DNA of 10,443 bases from Streptosporangiaceae bacterium. Its GTDB lineage: Bacteria; Actinomycetota; Actinomycetes; Streptosporangiales; Streptosporangiaceae. This document shows, in pieces, positions 1 to 6,324 of this stretch; positions within the stretch are counted from its first letter, which is position 1; each line of letters begins with the position of its first letter. The position numbers were made by a program, and so were the translations under genes. Where the stretch lies: the NCBI GenBank assembly GCA_030045175.1, contig JASIBM010000380.1, positions 1 to 10,443 of the forward strand, in the 5' to 3' direction. Under the pieces are notes generated by a model, which worked only from the letters and a program-made list of their open reading frames with translations, did no database searches and was not told the origin of the DNA.

Positions 1-28
1 CGTCGGCCTCGATCATCGTCTCAGCCAT
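1..28 (-). CDS. 5' end of a leftward gene, possibly an ABC-transporter ATP-binding subunit (partial)
   Basis: Only the first nine codons are inside the window. They read MAETMIEAD on the minus strand from an ATG at 28-26, with a purine-rich stretch (AGAGGA) about ten bases upstream as ribosome binding site. The pattern M-I-E-A resembles the first beta strand of many actinobacterial drug-efflux ATPases of the DrrA type. A divergent TetR repressor gene would fit an efflux target. Nine residues cannot prove a family, so the function is inference. The gene lies opposite the TetR gene across an operator-bearing gap, so the repressor probably controls it. Confidence 0.4.
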
Positions 29-63
29 CGCCGGTCATCCTCTGCCAGCTCACTGATCTCTCC

Positions 64-79
64 TACCTAACGGTCGGTA
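64..79. promoter_or_regulatory. TetR-type operator, box 1
   Basis: The 16-mer TACCTAACGGTCGGTA is an imperfect palindrome (12 of 16 positions symmetric). It matches the reverse complement of the core of box 2 (108-123) at 15 of 16 positions. The two box centres are 42 bp apart, about four helical turns, so bound dimers would sit on the same DNA face. It lies between the leftward gene starting at 28 and the TetR gene at 153. The assignment to this TetR protein rests on position and symmetry. Confidence 0.65.
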
Positions 80-104
80 AGTACGGCATCAGCATACACG
101 TCTT

Positions 105-126
105 ACCTACCGAACGTTAGGTAGGT
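105..126. promoter_or_regulatory. TetR-type operator, box 2
   Basis: This is a 22-bp near-perfect palindrome with outer arms ACCTACC and GGTAGGT. Only one base pair (112 against 119) breaks the symmetry. It overlaps the proposed -35 element of the TetR gene (117-122), so binding here would block that promoter. This fits autorepression, the usual mode of TetR-family regulators with divergent targets. Box 1 is the weaker copy. Confidence 0.7.
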
Positions 127-146
127 GCTCGCCCCGGCGCTAAAAT
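117..146 (+). promoter_or_regulatory. promoter of the TetR gene, leaderless layout
   Basis: A -35-like TTAGGT (117-122) and a -10-like TAAAAT (141-146) are separated by 18 bp. The GTG start codon at 153 begins seven bases after the last T of the -10 element, where transcription would itself start. No Shine-Dalgarno sequence precedes the GTG. Together these indicate a leaderless mRNA, common in actinobacteria. The -35 lies inside operator box 2. Confidence 0.55.
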
Positions 147-152
147 GTACCC

Positions 153-785
153 GTGGCACAGGCAGACGCAGCGACCGCGGCCGGAAGCGGGCCGACCGGG
201 GATGATCGGCACGGCGGCGAGCAGGCCGGCGTATCCACGCGCGAGAGGATCCTCGACGTCGCCCTGGACTTGTTCACCGACCAGGGTTTCGACGGCACGT
301 CCATGCGGGAGATCGCCGAGCGGCTGCACATGAGCAAGCCGGCGATCTACTACCACTTCACGTCCAAGGAAGAGATCCTGATGGCGCTGCACGCGCGCCT
401 GCACGAGTTCGGCAAGTCAGCGCTCGCGCGCCTGACCGGCGAGAGCACGCTCCAGGTGTGGGGCTCACTGCTCAGCGAGCTGCTCGATCAGATGGTCGCC
501 CAGCGCAAGCTCTTCCTGATGCACGAGCGCAACCAGGCGGCCCTGGAGAAACTGCACCGCAAGGACCACAGCGACGAGCACGACGACATCCAGCAACGGT
601 TCCGGCAGGCTCTCGCCGATCCTTCCCTGCCGCTGCGCGACCGGGTCAGGATGGCGTGCTCACTGGGCGCGGTGCTCGGCGGGATGTTCATGGCCGGGGA
701 AGCGTTCGACGACCTCCCAAGCGCCGAGCTGCGCTCACTGGTCCAGGACGCGGTCCGCGACCTCCTAGCTGACCAGACGCGCTGA
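153..785 (+). CDS. TetR/AcrR-family transcriptional repressor
   Basis: The product is 210 aa, a normal length for the family. After a disordered leader of about 26 residues comes the TetR DNA-binding domain (about 28-76). The helix-turn-helix ends in the typical stretch MREIAERLHMSKPAIYYHF (51-69) followed by SKEEIL. The C-terminal two thirds is the variable ligand-binding and dimer region, so the inducer cannot be named. The start is a GTG without Shine-Dalgarno site, placed for leaderless translation. The first 26 residues are unusually long and Gly/Ala-rich, but no later start codon upstream of the domain is evident in this frame. Two operator palindromes upstream suggest it represses itself and the leftward gene at the window edge. 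Its last 98 bases overlap the 3' end of the convergent SARP gene. Confidence 0.92.
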   Translation: MAQADAATAAGSGPTGDDRHGGEQAGVSTRERILDVALDLFTDQGFDGTSMREIAERLHMSKPAIYYHFTSKEEILMALHARLHEFGKSALARLTGESTLQVWGSLLSELLDQMVAQRKLFLMHERNQAALEKLHRKDHSDEHDDIQQRFRQALADPSLPLRDRVRMACSLGAVLGGMFMAGEAFDDLPSAELRSLVQDAVRDLLADQTR

Positions 786-3700
786 GCCGTGAGCGGACCC
801 GGTCGGCTTCCGGTACATCAAGCTCGGCGTAAATGACCAGAGCCGCCTGCAAGTGCTCGCGGGCGTGGTCGTGGTCGCCGCCGGAATCGTACGCCCGCGC
901 CATGCCGTCATGAGCGCGGGCTTGCTCGTATCGTTCCTTGATCTGGCCGGCCAGCGCGAGCGCACTGGCGTACTTGTCGAGCGCCGCGCTGAGGCACCCG
1001 TCGGCCAGGTCAACCTCGCCCAGCCCGATCAGGGTCTGGATCTCCCCCGATCGCTCGCCGATCTCGCGGAAGATCTCCAGCGCCTGCTGGAGGTGGACGG
1101 CAGCCTGCTCGGAGCGGCCCTGCCGCAGCTCGTTAAGGCCAAGATCGCACAGCGCGCGGCCTTGCTCGACCCTGTTGCCTGTCTGGCGGGCCAGGTCTAG
1201 CGCCTGCTGCAGGCAATCGGCCGCCAGCAGCTGCTGGCCGGAACGCATGTGAATCTCGCCGAGGATCTCCAGGGCATGGGCCTTGCCGTTCGTATTGCCC
1301 ACTTGCTCGCATATGGCCAGAGCCCGGCGAATATGGCCCTGTGCCTCAACATAGCGGCCATGACGCGCGTCGAGCGTTCCGAGATTGCCCAGCGTGAGCG
1401 CTTCGCCGGCCAGGTCACCTGCCTCGCGGTGCAGGGCGAGCGCGTGCCGGAGGTGGTCGCCAGCCTCCAGGTGACAGCCTTGGTAGAACTCCATCACGCC
1501 TAGGTTTCCCAGGACGCGGGCCTCGCCGATCATGTCGCCAATCTCGCGGAACAACGCCAGCGCTTCACTGAGCTGGCCAAGGGCATGCTGGTAGCTGCCT
1601 TGGTGCCCGCCCACGGTGGCGAGATTGACCAGGGCAGTGGCCTCGCCAGCCCGGTCCCGTGCACCGCGGGCGGCTCGCCTGGCGCAGTTGTGGATGATGG
1701 CAGCTTCAGTGTAATAGCCACCCTTATCGAGATACCGATGCAAGATGGCGGCCAGGCCGGCCGCGTGGCCGGGCCAGTTGTGCTCGGCGGCGTGGCTGAC
1801 CACGGCGACGAGATTCGCCCGTTCGCCGTCAAGCCACGCGCGCGCGGCCGCAGGATCAGCCGGAATCACGCTGATGACGTCGGCCGACCGGCCGATGTAC
1901 GGCCGGTGGCGCTCGGCGGGGAACAAGGTCTCAGCGGCGGCGGCCGCGTTCTGAAGGTAGTAGTCAAGCACGCGGCCCAGGGCTGCGTGGAACTCGTGCT
2001 TGAGATCCTCGATGGCGGCGAGGTCGCGAGCGTAGATGCGGAGCAGGTCATGCATGCCGTACCTGCCGAGCCCGGCGGGATGGATCAGGTAGGCCCGGGC
2101 CAGGCAGTCAAGCATGTGCCTGGCTTCCTTGATGGTGAGGCCGGCCAGCGCGGCCAGCGCGCAGGAGTCAAAGCTGGTGCCAGGGTGCTGGCCGACCAGG
2201 CGGAACGCCCGCGCGGCCCCGGGACTCAGGTGCCGGTAGGACCATGAGAACACGGCGCGCATCGCGGCGCGCGCATCCCCGCTGGCGTCCAGGAGGTCAA
2301 GCCGCCGCTCATCACCCAGTTCGGCGATGAGGTCGGCGAGCTGGGCGACGGGGCGAGCGATGGCAATTTCGGCTGCTATTCGCAGCGCCAGCGGCAGCCG
2401 GCAGCACTGCATCGCCAGCGCCGCGGCCAGGCCAGGCTCGACCTGCACTCGCCGGCCGATCAGCGCGCGCAGCAAGCTGACAGCGTCGTCCAGCGGCAGC
2501 ACGTCCAGATCGAGGCGCAGCGCGCCGTCCTTTGCCACCAGCCCCGCCAGCGAGTCGCGGCTGGTCACCACCGCCACGCAAGACGCCGTGCCAGGCAGCA
2601 GCGGCCTGACTTGCTCCGCTTCGCTGGCATTGTCAAGCACTACTATGATCCGCCGCCTTGACAGCAAGCTCCGGTAGAGCGCCGCGCGCTCATCCAGGCC
2701 CGGCGGGATATCGGGGCCGGGAACGCCGAGCGCGAGCAAGAACCCGGCGAGAGCCTCGGCCGGTAGCATCGGCTGACCCGGGTCGTAGCCGCGGAGGTTC
2801 ACGTAGAGCTGCCCATCGGGGAACCGGTCGGCCACCTGGTGCGCCCAGTGCACCGCCAGGGCCGTCTTGCCCACACCGGCTGTCCCGCCGATCGCCGAGA
2901 TCACTGCCGCTCGCGATGCCTGGCGGGTGCCAGGGTCGAGCAGCCCTGTCAGTTCCCCTAGGTCGTCCGCACGGCCCACGAAATGCCGGACGGAAGCTGG
3001 CAGTTGCCGTGGCACCGATGACCCGGCGCCACCAGGCGCCAGGCGGCTGGTCGCGCGAGCCGGGGCGGCCAGATCCCCGTTGAGTATCTGCTGGTGCAGT
3101 TCCTGCAGCTCGGCTCCCGGCTCGACGCCCAGCGCGTCGACCAGCATCTGGCGTGCCTGGTGGTAGGCGGCCAGCGCCTCAGCCTGACGCCCGGATCGGT
3201 AGAGCACCAGCATCAGCTGCGCGCGGAAAACCTCACGGAACGGCTGCTCCCGGATCAGCGACTCAAGCTCCGGCACGAGCGCGGCAGGGTAACCAAGCTG
3301 GATGTCGGCGTCGATGCGCCACTCAAGCGCCTGAAGCCGCATCTGGTCCAGTCGTGACGCCTCACCCGCCCGCAACAATTCGGATGGGATATCAGCCAGC
3401 GGTTCACCACGCCACAGGCCAAGCGCCTCGGTGAGCAGATCAGATGCATGCTGCCAGGCCCTGGCCCGGAAGGCCAGCCTTGCCGACCCCACCAGGCCTT
3501 CGAACCGCAACAGGTCCAGTTCATGCTCGGCAACGTTGATCAGATAGCTGCCGTTGCGGGTGACGATCCTCGTCCCCGCCGGCCCGAGCGCCAGCCGGAG
3601 CCGCTTGGCGTAACTGCGTAGCGTAACGGCGGCATTCGGCGTCGGGTGGCCGTTCCATACCCACTCAGCCAACGTGGTGACCGGCACGGTCCGGCCGGAT

Positions 3701-3819
3701 TTCAGCAAGAGAGCAGCCAGCAGCGAGCGAAGCCTGGGCGGCACCGCTAGCTCCGTTTCTTCTAGCTGCGCGCTGAGCGGGCCAAGCAGCCCGAACCAAA
3801 CCGACGAATCCGGCTGCAT
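688..3819 (-). CDS. AfsR/SARP-family regulator: SARP-BTAD-NB-ARC-TPR protein
   Basis: The 1043-aa protein has the full AfsR-type architecture. An OmpR-like winged helix (about 5-96) and a bacterial transcriptional activation domain (about 98-248) form the SARP head. The NB-ARC ATPase follows (about 275-600) with P-loop GTAGVGKT at 312-319, Walker B IIVVLD at 391-396, a C-R-L-P-L-A (GLPL-like) motif at 473-478 and a perfect MHD at 589-591. Tetratricopeptide repeats fill about 690-1000, with recurring G-E-A-x-x-L-x-N-L-G and A-L-A-L-x-R-E-x-G units. The family activates antibiotic and peptide gene clusters. The ATG at 3819 is preferred to the longer GTG at 3873 because the winged helix begins almost at once (F-G-L-L-G-P-L). 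No Shine-Dalgarno site precedes it; CATGCT sits at leaderless distance. The last 30 residues are low-complexity Arg/Gly and run antisense to the TetR gene. It is divergent from the XRE regulator and a likely activator of the peptide operon. Confidence 0.93.
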   Translation of the reverse strand: MQPDSSVWFGLLGPLSAQLEETELAVPPRLRSLLAALLLKSGRTVPVTTLAEWVWNGHPTPNAAVTLRSYAKRLRLALGPAGTRIVTRNGSYLINVAEHELDLLRFEGLVGSARLAFRARAWQHASDLLTEALGLWRGEPLADIPSELLRAGEASRLDQMRLQALEWRIDADIQLGYPAALVPELESLIREQPFREVFRAQLMLVLYRSGRQAEALAAYHQARQMLVDALGVEPGAELQELHQQILNGDLAAPARATSRLAPGGAGSSVPRQLPASVRHFVGRADDLGELTGLLDPGTRQASRAAVISAIGGTAGVGKTALAVHWAHQVADRFPDGQLYVNLRGYDPGQPMLPAEALAGFLLALGVPGPDIPPGLDERAALYRSLLSRRRIIVVLDNASEAEQVRPLLPGTASCVAVVTSRDSLAGLVAKDGALRLDLDVLPLDDAVSLLRALIGRRVQVEPGLAAALAMQCCRLPLALRIAAEIAIARPVAQLADLIAELGDERRLDLLDASGDARAAMRAVFSWSYRHLSPGAARAFRLVGQHPGTSFDSCALAALAGLTIKEARHMLDCLARAYLIHPAGLGRYGMHDLLRIYARDLAAIEDLKHEFHAALGRVLDYYLQNAAAAAETLFPAERHRPYIGRSADVISVIPADPAAARAWLDGERANLVAVVSHAAEHNWPGHAAGLAAILHRYLDKGGYYTEAAIIHNCARRAARGARDRAGEATALVNLATVGGHQGSYQHALGQLSEALALFREIGDMIGEARVLGNLGVMEFYQGCHLEAGDHLRHALALHREAGDLAGEALTLGNLGTLDARHGRYVEAQGHIRRALAICEQVGNTNGKAHALEILGEIHMRSGQQLLAADCLQQALDLARQTGNRVEQGRALCDLGLNELRQGRSEQAAVHLQQALEIFREIGERSGEIQTLIGLGEVDLADGCLSAALDKYASALALAGQIKERYEQARAHDGMARAYDSGGDHDHAREHLQAALVIYAELDVPEADRVRSRLSASGQLGGRGPRPGPVSAARRLGGRRTLPRP

Positions 3820-3884
3820 GTGGCTAGCATGCCACGGGCAGGCACGCGCGTGCTGGCAGCACGAACCAGCCACCGCCGCCTATC

Positions 3885-3914
3885 GCCACGAGACTGCCAC
3901 CGGCATGCCACGAG
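3885..3914 (+). promoter_or_regulatory. three direct repeats at 11-bp spacing, probable SARP binding site
   Basis: GCCACGAG (3885), GCCACCGG (3896) and GCCACGAG (3907) repeat in the same orientation with steps of exactly 11 bp. SARP proteins are known to bind direct heptamer repeats at 11-bp (or 22-bp) periodicity, usually with the last repeat 8 bp before the -10 element. Here CAGTGT (3922-3927) lies exactly 8 bp after the heptamer 3907-3913 and has the A and last T of a -10 box. Single further copies of GCCACG occur at 3831 and 3941, out of strict phase. The site lies in the 156-bp gap between the SARP gene and the XRE gene. Binding by this SARP is inference. Confidence 0.5.
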
Positions 3915-3975
3915 CGCCTGGCAGTGTCTGTCGCAAGGTCGCCACGGCCGCGTCGGCACGAGGTCCACGGGTCAT

Positions 3976-5415
3976 ATGCGCATTGACGAGCACGCCTGCT
4001 TCGGCTACCTGCTGCGACAGCACAGGCTAGTCTCCGGCCTCACGCAGGAGGAGCTTGCCGAGCGGTCCGGCCTGAGCGTCCGGGCCATCGGTGATCTCGA
4101 GTGCGGGCGGGTCCTGCGGCCACTCACCCGAACTGTCCAGATGCTCGCGGACGGCCTGACGCTGACGGAACGAGATCGCGAGAACTTCGCCAGAGCCGCG
4201 GTGGAATTGCCAGGCAACGCTCAGGTCAGCGGATCAGCGAATCACGCTGAGCTGAGCCTTAAGCCTGGTCATTCGCTGCCGCTCACCGGGATCGGTACCT
4301 GGGGGGCTAGCATTGCCGCGCGCCAGCTTCCGCCCGGACTGCCGTGCTTCACCGGGCGGAGCTCGGAGCTCGCCGCGCTCGATCAGCTCCTGGCGCGATG
4401 CGACAGGCAGTCAGGAACATTGGCAAAAGTCGCCGCCATTAGCGGCACAGTCGGCGTCGGGAAAACCGCGCTAGCGGTCGAGTGGGCGTGCAGGCAGGCA
4501 GGCAACTTTCCGGACGGGCAGCTTTACGTAGATATGCATGGCTACAGTCACGCTGCCCGGCCGGTCTCGGAGTCCGAGGCATTGAACGGTTTCCTCGCCG
4601 CCCTCGGCCTGCCGCCCGGTCAGCGCCCCGCCCGGCCGCAGGATCTGGCCGCTCTTAGCCGCAGCATGATTCACGGGCGCCGCATGCTCATCGTCATAGA
4701 CAACGTCCGCGATGCCGAGCACGCAAGGCTCTTGCTGCCTGGCACGCCTGGCTGCGTCACCCTGGTGACCAGCCGCAGCGGGCTTTCCGGCCTGGTTGCG
4801 ACACACGGGGCACGGCTCGTGAAGCTCGGCTTGCCCGGCTATTCCGAAGCGCGCCACCTGCTCATGAGCCGGCTTGGCCCGAGCCGCGTAACGGCAGATG
4901 AAGCAGCGACAGCGGCGCTGATCGATGCCTGCGCGCGCCTGCCACTGGCGCTGAGCATCATGAGCGCGCGGGCAGCCGAGCACCCGCGCATCCGACTGGC
5001 AGACCTGGTCGCCGAGCTGCGCGCCGGCCAGCAGGAGCGGCTGGATGCGTTTGGCTCCGACGATCCGGCCAGCGATCTCCGCGCGGCGATGTCCTGGTCG
5101 TGCCGCAACATCAGCGCGGCCGCTGACAAGATGCTCCGGTTGCTCGGCCGGCATTGCGATCCGGATTTTACCGTCGCAGTCGCAGCCAGCCTCGCGGGCC
5201 TGGAGCTGACAACCGCCCGCCGCCTGCTGCACGAGCTGGTTAATGTCGGGCTGCTAGCCGAACCGAGAATTGGCCGGTACGCATTCCATGACCTGCTCCG
5301 GGCATTCGCGAGTGAGCGTGCCGATTCTGATCAGGGGCCGGGCTGCCGATCGGCAGCCGATCGGCAGCCCGGAACTGCCGGTTCCCTTCCTGGTCAAGGA
5401 TGTCGCTACCTGTGA
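3976..5415 (+). CDS. XRE-HTH plus NB-ARC regulator lacking a TPR region
   Basis: The product is 479 aa from the ATG at 3976, preceded by a weak GAGGT ribosome site. An upstream ATG at 3820 would only add 52 Arg/His-rich residues from promoter DNA. Residues 8-62 form an XRE (Cro/CI) helix-turn-helix: R-x-x-S-G-L-T-Q-E-E-L-A-E, then S-V-R-A-I-G-D-L-E-C-G-R. A linker leads to an NB-ARC module (about 120-445) with P-loop GTVGVGKT at 157-164, Walker B LIVID at 238-242, A-R-L-P-L-A-L at 320-326 and FHD in place of MHD at 437-439. The module is clearly paralogous to that of the divergent SARP protein (shared F-P-D-G-Q-L-Y-V, L-L-P-G-T, V-T-S-R). Family members usually carry several hundred residues of TPRs after this point. 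Here homology ends at about residue 449 and a 30-residue low-complexity tail follows, so the gene looks 3'-truncated or deliberately short. It ends 35 bp before the peptide gene. Confidence 0.88.
   Translation: MRIDEHACFGYLLRQHRLVSGLTQEELAERSGLSVRAIGDLECGRVLRPLTRTVQMLADGLTLTERDRENFARAAVELPGNAQVSGSANHAELSLKPGHSLPLTGIGTWGASIAARQLPPGLPCFTGRSSELAALDQLLARCDRQSGTLAKVAAISGTVGVGKTALAVEWACRQAGNFPDGQLYVDMHGYSHAARPVSESEALNGFLAALGLPPGQRPARPQDLAALSRSMIHGRRMLIVIDNVRDAEHARLLLPGTPGCVTLVTSRSGLSGLVATHGARLVKLGLPGYSEARHLLMSRLGPSRVTADEAATAALIDACARLPLALSIMSARAAEHPRIRLADLVAELRAGQQERLDAFGSDDPASDLRAAMSWSCRNISAAADKMLRLLGRHCDPDFTVAVAASLAGLELTTARRLLHELVNVGLLAEPRIGRYAFHDLLRAFASERADSDQGPGCRSAADRQPGTAGSLPGQGCRYL
5338..5372 (+). 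terminator. perfect 14-bp stem-loop in the 3' end of the XRE-NB-ARC gene
   Basis: Arm CCGGGCTGCCGATC (5338-5351) is exactly complementary to GATCGGCAGCCCGG (5359-5372) across a 7-base loop. The first half alone also contains an 18-bp perfect palindrome (5341-5358), so two exclusive foldings exist. No U-tract follows, as is usual for high-GC hairpin terminators. It lies inside the reading frame, 41 bases before the stop codon, and just upstream of the proposed peptide promoter. It could end the regulator transcript or act as an attenuator that a translating ribosome opens. Confidence 0.55.
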
Positions 5416-5419
5416 ACAT
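5391..5419 (+). promoter_or_regulatory. candidate promoter of the peptide operon
   Basis: TGGTCA (5391-5396) and GAACAT (5414-5419) are spaced 17 bp and loosely match -35 and -10 elements. Transcription would begin near 5426, giving a leader of about 25 bases that contains the Shine-Dalgarno site GGAGGTGA (5440-5447). It overlaps the last codons of the regulator gene. The match is weak. Cotranscription with the regulator is the alternative. Confidence 0.3.
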
Positions 5420-5450
5420 GGCATTTCGAAACCCTGAACGGAGGTGAAAA

Positions 5451-5675
5451 ATGATTAGCTCAATCGCCGATCGCATGCTCGCGATATTCGTCCCGCGCGT
5501 CACGGCCGCCGCCGGCTGCACCGGCTCATTCCAACAGGCCTGCGGGCAGTGCCTTGAAGACGGTCACACCGGCGTATGGCACCAGTCGCAGCAGGCGTGC
5601 GTCTACTTGCCAAACTGCACTGTTAAATGCGGTGCATGTGAGATTGTGGTGGGTTCCAACAGCATCTGCATCTAG
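5451..5675 (+). CDS. small cysteine-rich precursor-like peptide (eight Cys in 74 aa)
   Basis: I do not recognise a family. The gene has the best ribosome site in the region: GGAGGTGA, six bases from GGAGG to the ATG. Residues 1-22 contain no cysteine and carry a short hydrophobic patch (M-L-A-I-F-V) flanked by Arg, ending V-T-A-A-A-G; this looks like a leader but is too short and broken by P-R for a standard signal peptide. The rest holds all eight cysteines at 23, 31, 34, 50, 56, 60, 63 and 73, including CGQC and CGAC pairs, and is nearly free of Lys/Arg (one Lys). The even number fits four disulfides. The next two genes, a thioredoxin-like protein and an ABC exporter, support oxidation and export. 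Alternative reading: a small zinc ribbon using the two CxxC pairs, which would not explain the neighbours. Low resemblance to anything known to me; function is inference. Confidence 0.8.
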   Translation: MISSIADRMLAIFVPRVTAAAGCTGSFQQACGQCLEDGHTGVWHQSQQACVYLPNCTVKCGACEIVVGSNSICI

Positions 5676-5705
5676 CGCTGCAGCCATCCGGCCTGCCAGA
5701 TCTGG

Positions 5706-5743
5706 CCTGCGCTGCGGCTCGCACGACCGGGCCGCAGCGCAGG
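5706..5743 (+). terminator. perfect 13-bp stem-loop between the peptide gene and its operon
   Basis: CCTGCGCTGCGGC (5706-5718) pairs without mismatch to GCCGCAGCGCAGG (5731-5743) around a 12-base loop, 30 bases after the peptide stop codon and 35 bases before the next start. There is no U-tract. Part of the 3' arm (GCAGCGC, 5734-5740) could instead pair with GCGCTGC at 5675-5681, so two structures compete. A smaller palindrome, GCCAGATCTGGC, lies at 5695-5706. Partial terminators or 3'-stabilising hairpins in this position are typical of bacteriocin and RiPP operons, where the peptide is made in excess over its processing proteins. Confidence 0.7.
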
Positions 5744-5778
5744 GTCCTCCGCGAAACAACTCCCTGGGGTGATCAAGT

Positions 5779-6324
5779 ATGGAACTCATCGGAGCCGCCG
5801 TCATTATTGTCGGCCTATTTAGCCTGGCAAACTTGCTCCTTGCGATCGGGATAATCCGCAGGCTGCGAGAGCATTCCGAGCTGATCGGCCGGGGGTCATT
5901 CGGTGTACCCGAGGTGAGGGTTCTCAAGCTGGCGGCCGGGTCCGCCCCTGCAGCGTTTACCGCGACGACGGCCGACGGGCGGCAGCTGACTAGCGCGAGC
6001 GGATTCACCCTGGTCGCGTTCTTCTCCACGACTTGCCCAAGTTGCCCGGCAGCGGTGGGGCCGTTCACGCGGCTCGTGGCCGACCAGCAACTGTCCAGCT
6101 CCAGGGTGCTGGCCGTTATCGCCGGCTCGCGAGCCGAGCCGCCCGCATATCTCGACGACCTGACAGCAGTGGCGACGCCATTGTTCGAGGTTCTCGGCGG
6201 TCCCGTGCAGCAGGCGTTCGGTGTCACCGGATATCCGGCGATATGCCTGCTGGACGAGTCTGGCACGCTCGTGGCGAGCGACTATGACCCGGCCAGGCTT
6301 CCCGCGCCCGCCCTTGCCAGATGA
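5779..6324 (+). CDS. membrane-anchored thioredoxin-like protein (TlpA/MauD-like)
   Basis: The protein is 181 aa. One N-terminal transmembrane helix (about 4-27) is followed by basic residues R-R-L-R and a thioredoxin fold from about 55. The core strand reads F-T-L-V-A-F-F-S-T-T and leads straight into the redox motif CPSC at 86-89. The conserved cis-proline region is G-Y-P-A (151-154). Length and a single anchor match MauD and TlpA-type thiol-disulfide proteins acting outside the membrane, although the Arg cluster after the helix leaves the topology open. Its likely client is the eight-cysteine peptide encoded just upstream. No DsbB- or MauE-like partner is in the window, so the electron acceptor is unknown. 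The start has a GGGGTGA ribosome site (5766-5772). The stop codon overlaps the start of the ABC exporter gene as ATGA, so the two are translationally coupled. Confidence 0.87.
   Translation: MELIGAAVIIVGLFSLANLLLAIGIIRRLREHSELIGRGSFGVPEVRVLKLAAGSAPAAFTATTADGRQLTSASGFTLVAFFSTTCPSCPAAVGPFTRLVADQQLSSSRVLAVIAGSRAEPPAYLDDLTAVATPLFEVLGGPVQQAFGVTGYPAICLLDESGTLVASDYDPARLPAPALAR

Noticed and set aside
1585..2247. Rightward 220-aa open frame inside the SARP gene
   Set aside because: It is antisense to the NB-ARC/TPR coding region, which has clear motifs; long antisense frames are expected at this GC content.
3820..3975. N-terminal extension of the XRE-NB-ARC protein (start at 3820)
   Set aside because: The added residues are low-complexity Arg/His, the HTH domain begins after the ATG at 3976, and the stretch carries the phased promoter repeats.
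4471..5232. Leftward 253-aa open frame opposite the XRE-NB-ARC gene
   Set aside because: Antisense shadow of the NB-ARC domain with no ribosome site or domain.
5451..5675. Lipoprotein or standard Sec signal reading of the peptide N-terminus
   Set aside because: The residue three before Cys23 is Ala in A-A-G-C, and the hydrophobic stretch is only about six residues and interrupted by P-R, so neither signal type is convincing.
5451..5675. MauA-like tryptophan-tryptophylquinone subunit, suggested by the MauD-like neighbour
   Set aside because: The peptide is far shorter, has a single Trp, and the Cys pattern does not match; no other mau gene is present.
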